From Cytophagales bacterium (GTDB lineage Bacteria > Bacteroidota > Bacteroidia > Cytophagales > Cyclobacteriaceae): 7,672 nt of DNA. The stretch spans positions 1-7,672 of the forward strand of contig DAHVFH010000074.1 of assembly GCA_027317105.1 (NCBI GenBank), read 5' to 3'. Shown here piece by piece: positions 6,322 to 7,672 of the stretch. The translations under genes were made by a program, and so were the position numbers. The stretch's first letter is position 1. Each line of letters begins with the position of its first letter. Under the pieces are notes generated by a model. The model did not search any database and had not been told where the DNA came from. It was given only the letters and a program-made list of their open reading frames with translations.

Positions 6322-6382
6322 AATGATTGGATGTAAAAAGCCTTTTATAGCTAATTGAAAGTCTATATGATTACACAACAAA

Positions 6383-6415
6383 AATGCCTGTCAACTTTTT
6401 CAATCGACAGGCATT
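6383..6415 (-). terminator. Intrinsic terminator of the amidohydrolase gene
   Basis: AATGCCTGTC (6383-6392) and GACAGGCATT (6406-6415) form a perfect 10-base-pair stem with a 13-base loop. On the minus strand the stem is followed directly by a T-rich run (TTTTTGTTGTG counting the stem's last Ts). It begins 18 bases after the amidohydrolase stop. On the plus strand the stem is followed by CTAAAAATTAATTAA, with no T-tract, so termination of the convergent cyclase transcript there would be weaker. Confidence 0.85.
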
Positions 6416-6433
6416 CTAAAAATTAATTAATCC

Positions 6434-7672
6434 TTATTTTATCCCAGGTATGCCTTCAGGCTTGGCTTGTTCATTTCCAAACGAAGGAGCTTTGCGCGGA
6501 GTAGGATAGACTTCATCCAGCGTATTGCCGTCATACAGTCTTCCATTCTTCATTATCTGATTCACCGAATTGGAATTGCGAATATTTTCCAATGGGTTTT
6601 TATCAAGGATGATAAGGTCGGCCAATTTTCCGGGTTCAATGCTGCCGAGGTCTCCATCAAGGCCGAGTGCCCTTGCGCCATGGATAGTAGCCACTTTCAG
6701 CGCATTGTGATTACTCATTCCGCCTGAAGCAATACTCCAAAGCTCCCAATGATAGCCTAACCCTTGCAACTGACCGTGCGAACCAATACCGGCATTGCCA
6801 CCGGCTAATACCAAATCATTGACAAACTTGGCGTGGTCAGGGAAAACGTGTTCTTCATACATAAACCATCCTGGTCGCCTTCTGGACTTTTGATCAAGCT
6901 CTGATTTAGCCGTGAAATGATTTAACTTAGGATCGCCATTGACATTTTCAGTAGCATAGTAGAAATTTTCTGCCCACGGTCCACCATAGGCCACAAGCAA
7001 GGTAGGCGTGTAGGTCATCTTTGCTTCTGCAATTCCGATGGTGACATCTTTATAAAGTGGATAGATGGGCAACGCATGTTCATGCCCCGGATAACCGTCA
7101 ATCAAATTCGTCATGTTAAGTTTGAAGTCAAGGCCGCCTTCGGTGGTGGGCATCAGGCTTTGTTCTTTTGCCGCCTGAATGATCCATTGACGGTGTTGGC
7201 GATTTCCAGTCAGGTACATCTTGATATACTTTGTATTGTAGTATTCCGAATACTGTTTCAAAATATCTTTGGCCTGATCAAAATCTTTTAGGTTGTACGC
7301 CCAAAAGCCAACGCCTGGTCCTGTGGAATAAATTCTTGGGCCAATAATCTGTCCGGTTTCAACCATGTCGCTATAGGTGAGCACATCCGTTGTCGCAGTC
7401 TGCGGATCGCGAGTGGTGGTGACGCCATACGCAAGGTTCGCAGCATAAATCCACACCTGGCTTTTATGAATCCCCCAGGCCGGCCACATGTGCGCGTGAG
7501 TATCCACAAATCCCGGCACGATGGTTTTGCCATTCAAGTCCATTTTCTTAACGGATGCATCCACATTTATGGAGCCCGCGGCACCAATTTGTTTGATCCT
7601 TGCATTTTCGATGAGGACATCTCCTTTTTCAATCACCTCATCGCCTTTTATGGTGATGATGCGCGCATTTTG
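6434..7672 (-). CDS. Amidohydrolase-superfamily protein, C-terminal part (5' end outside window)
   Basis: The frame is open from the right edge of the window (first codon at 7672-7670) to a TAA at 6436-6434, giving 412 residues. The GTG at 7636 is internal: the upstream residues NARIITIKGDEVIEKG continue the first beta-strands of an amidohydrolase, so the true start lies further right. Visible elements, counting from the window edge, are the metal-binding HAH at 59-61 (GFVDTHAHMW), a lysine in YIKMY at 151 that may be the carboxylated ligand, HEH at 197-199, GSHGQLQGLGYHWELW at 297-312, and the C-terminal GSIEPGKLADLIILDKNPLENI that rebuilds the small beta-sandwich domain. The block YGGPWAEN and the GSHGQLQG sequence resemble, from memory, proteins of about 1000 residues with an N-terminal TolB-like propeller, so the missing part may be long. 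The substrate is unknown. The C-terminal tail (PTPRKAPSFGNEQAKPEG) is proline-rich and poorly ordered. Confidence 0.9.
   Translation of the reverse strand, partial: QNARIITIKGDEVIEKGDVLIENARIKQIGAAGSINVDASVKKMDLNGKTIVPGFVDTHAHMWPAWGIHKSQVWIYAANLAYGVTTTRDPQTATTDVLTYSDMVETGQIIGPRIYSTGPGVGFWAYNLKDFDQAKDILKQYSEYYNTKYIKMYLTGNRQHRQWIIQAAKEQSLMPTTEGGLDFKLNMTNLIDGYPGHEHALPIYPLYKDVTIGIAEAKMTYTPTLLVAYGGPWAENFYYATENVNGDPKLNHFTAKSELDQKSRRRPGWFMYEEHVFPDHAKFVNDLVLAGGNAGIGSHGQLQGLGYHWELWSIASGGMSNHNALKVATIHGARALGLDGDLGSIEPGKLADLIILDKNPLENIRNSNSVNQIMKNGRLYDGNTLDEVYPTPRKAPSFGNEQAKPEGIPGIK

Noticed and set aside
7634..7636. GTG 7636 as the amidohydrolase start.
   Set aside because: The frame is open to the window edge, and the upstream residues fit the first strands of the amidohydrolase fold.

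Overview
The window looks like chromosomal DNA of a Bacteroidota bacterium, most likely of the order Cytophagales. The support is the combination of a DUF6427-type membrane protein, an exported lipoprotein of the glutaminyl cyclase type, a long-type amidohydrolase common in this phylum, genes without Shine-Dalgarno sequences, and promoter-like TAnnTTTG boxes. Base composition is moderate to low in GC. No transposase, integrase, phage, tRNA, rRNA or CRISPR sequence is visible, so this is an ordinary chromosomal region and not an obvious island.

Layout from left to right. Bases 1-114 are the 3' tail of an unidentified plus-strand gene. Its stop codon interlocks with the stop of the next gene. 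Minus strand 1712-111 is a two-gene unit, rbfA (30S ribosome maturation factor) followed 18 bases later by a LolC/LolE-type ABC permease. Plus strand 1829-3238 is a DUF6427 polytopic membrane protein, divergent from rbfA. Bases 3239-3567 are a gene-free convergent gap filled by two imperfect palindromic elements. Minus strand 5016-3568 is gltD, the glutamate synthase small subunit, without gltB next to it in this window. Bases 5017-5260 are a divergent intergenic region with another degenerate inverted repeat. Plus strand 5261-6262 is an M28-fold lipoprotein that matches glutaminyl-peptide cyclotransferases. Bases 6263-6433 hold a strong intrinsic terminator. Minus strand 7672-6434 is the C-terminal part of an amidohydrolase whose start lies outside the window.

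The genes do not form one pathway. They cover ribosome maturation, envelope lipoprotein transport, ammonium assimilation, N-terminal modification of exported proteins, and an uncharacterised hydrolase. The only clear operon is rbfA-permease. The cyclase and the permease both concern the cell envelope, but nothing in the sequence links them.

I found no convincing undescribed multi-gene system. The most interesting items are non-coding: the roughly 180-base imperfect palindrome at 3347-3528 with a possible compensatory change between its hairpins, the hairpin that encloses both candidate start codons of rbfA, and the convergent stop codons sharing one TTAA.
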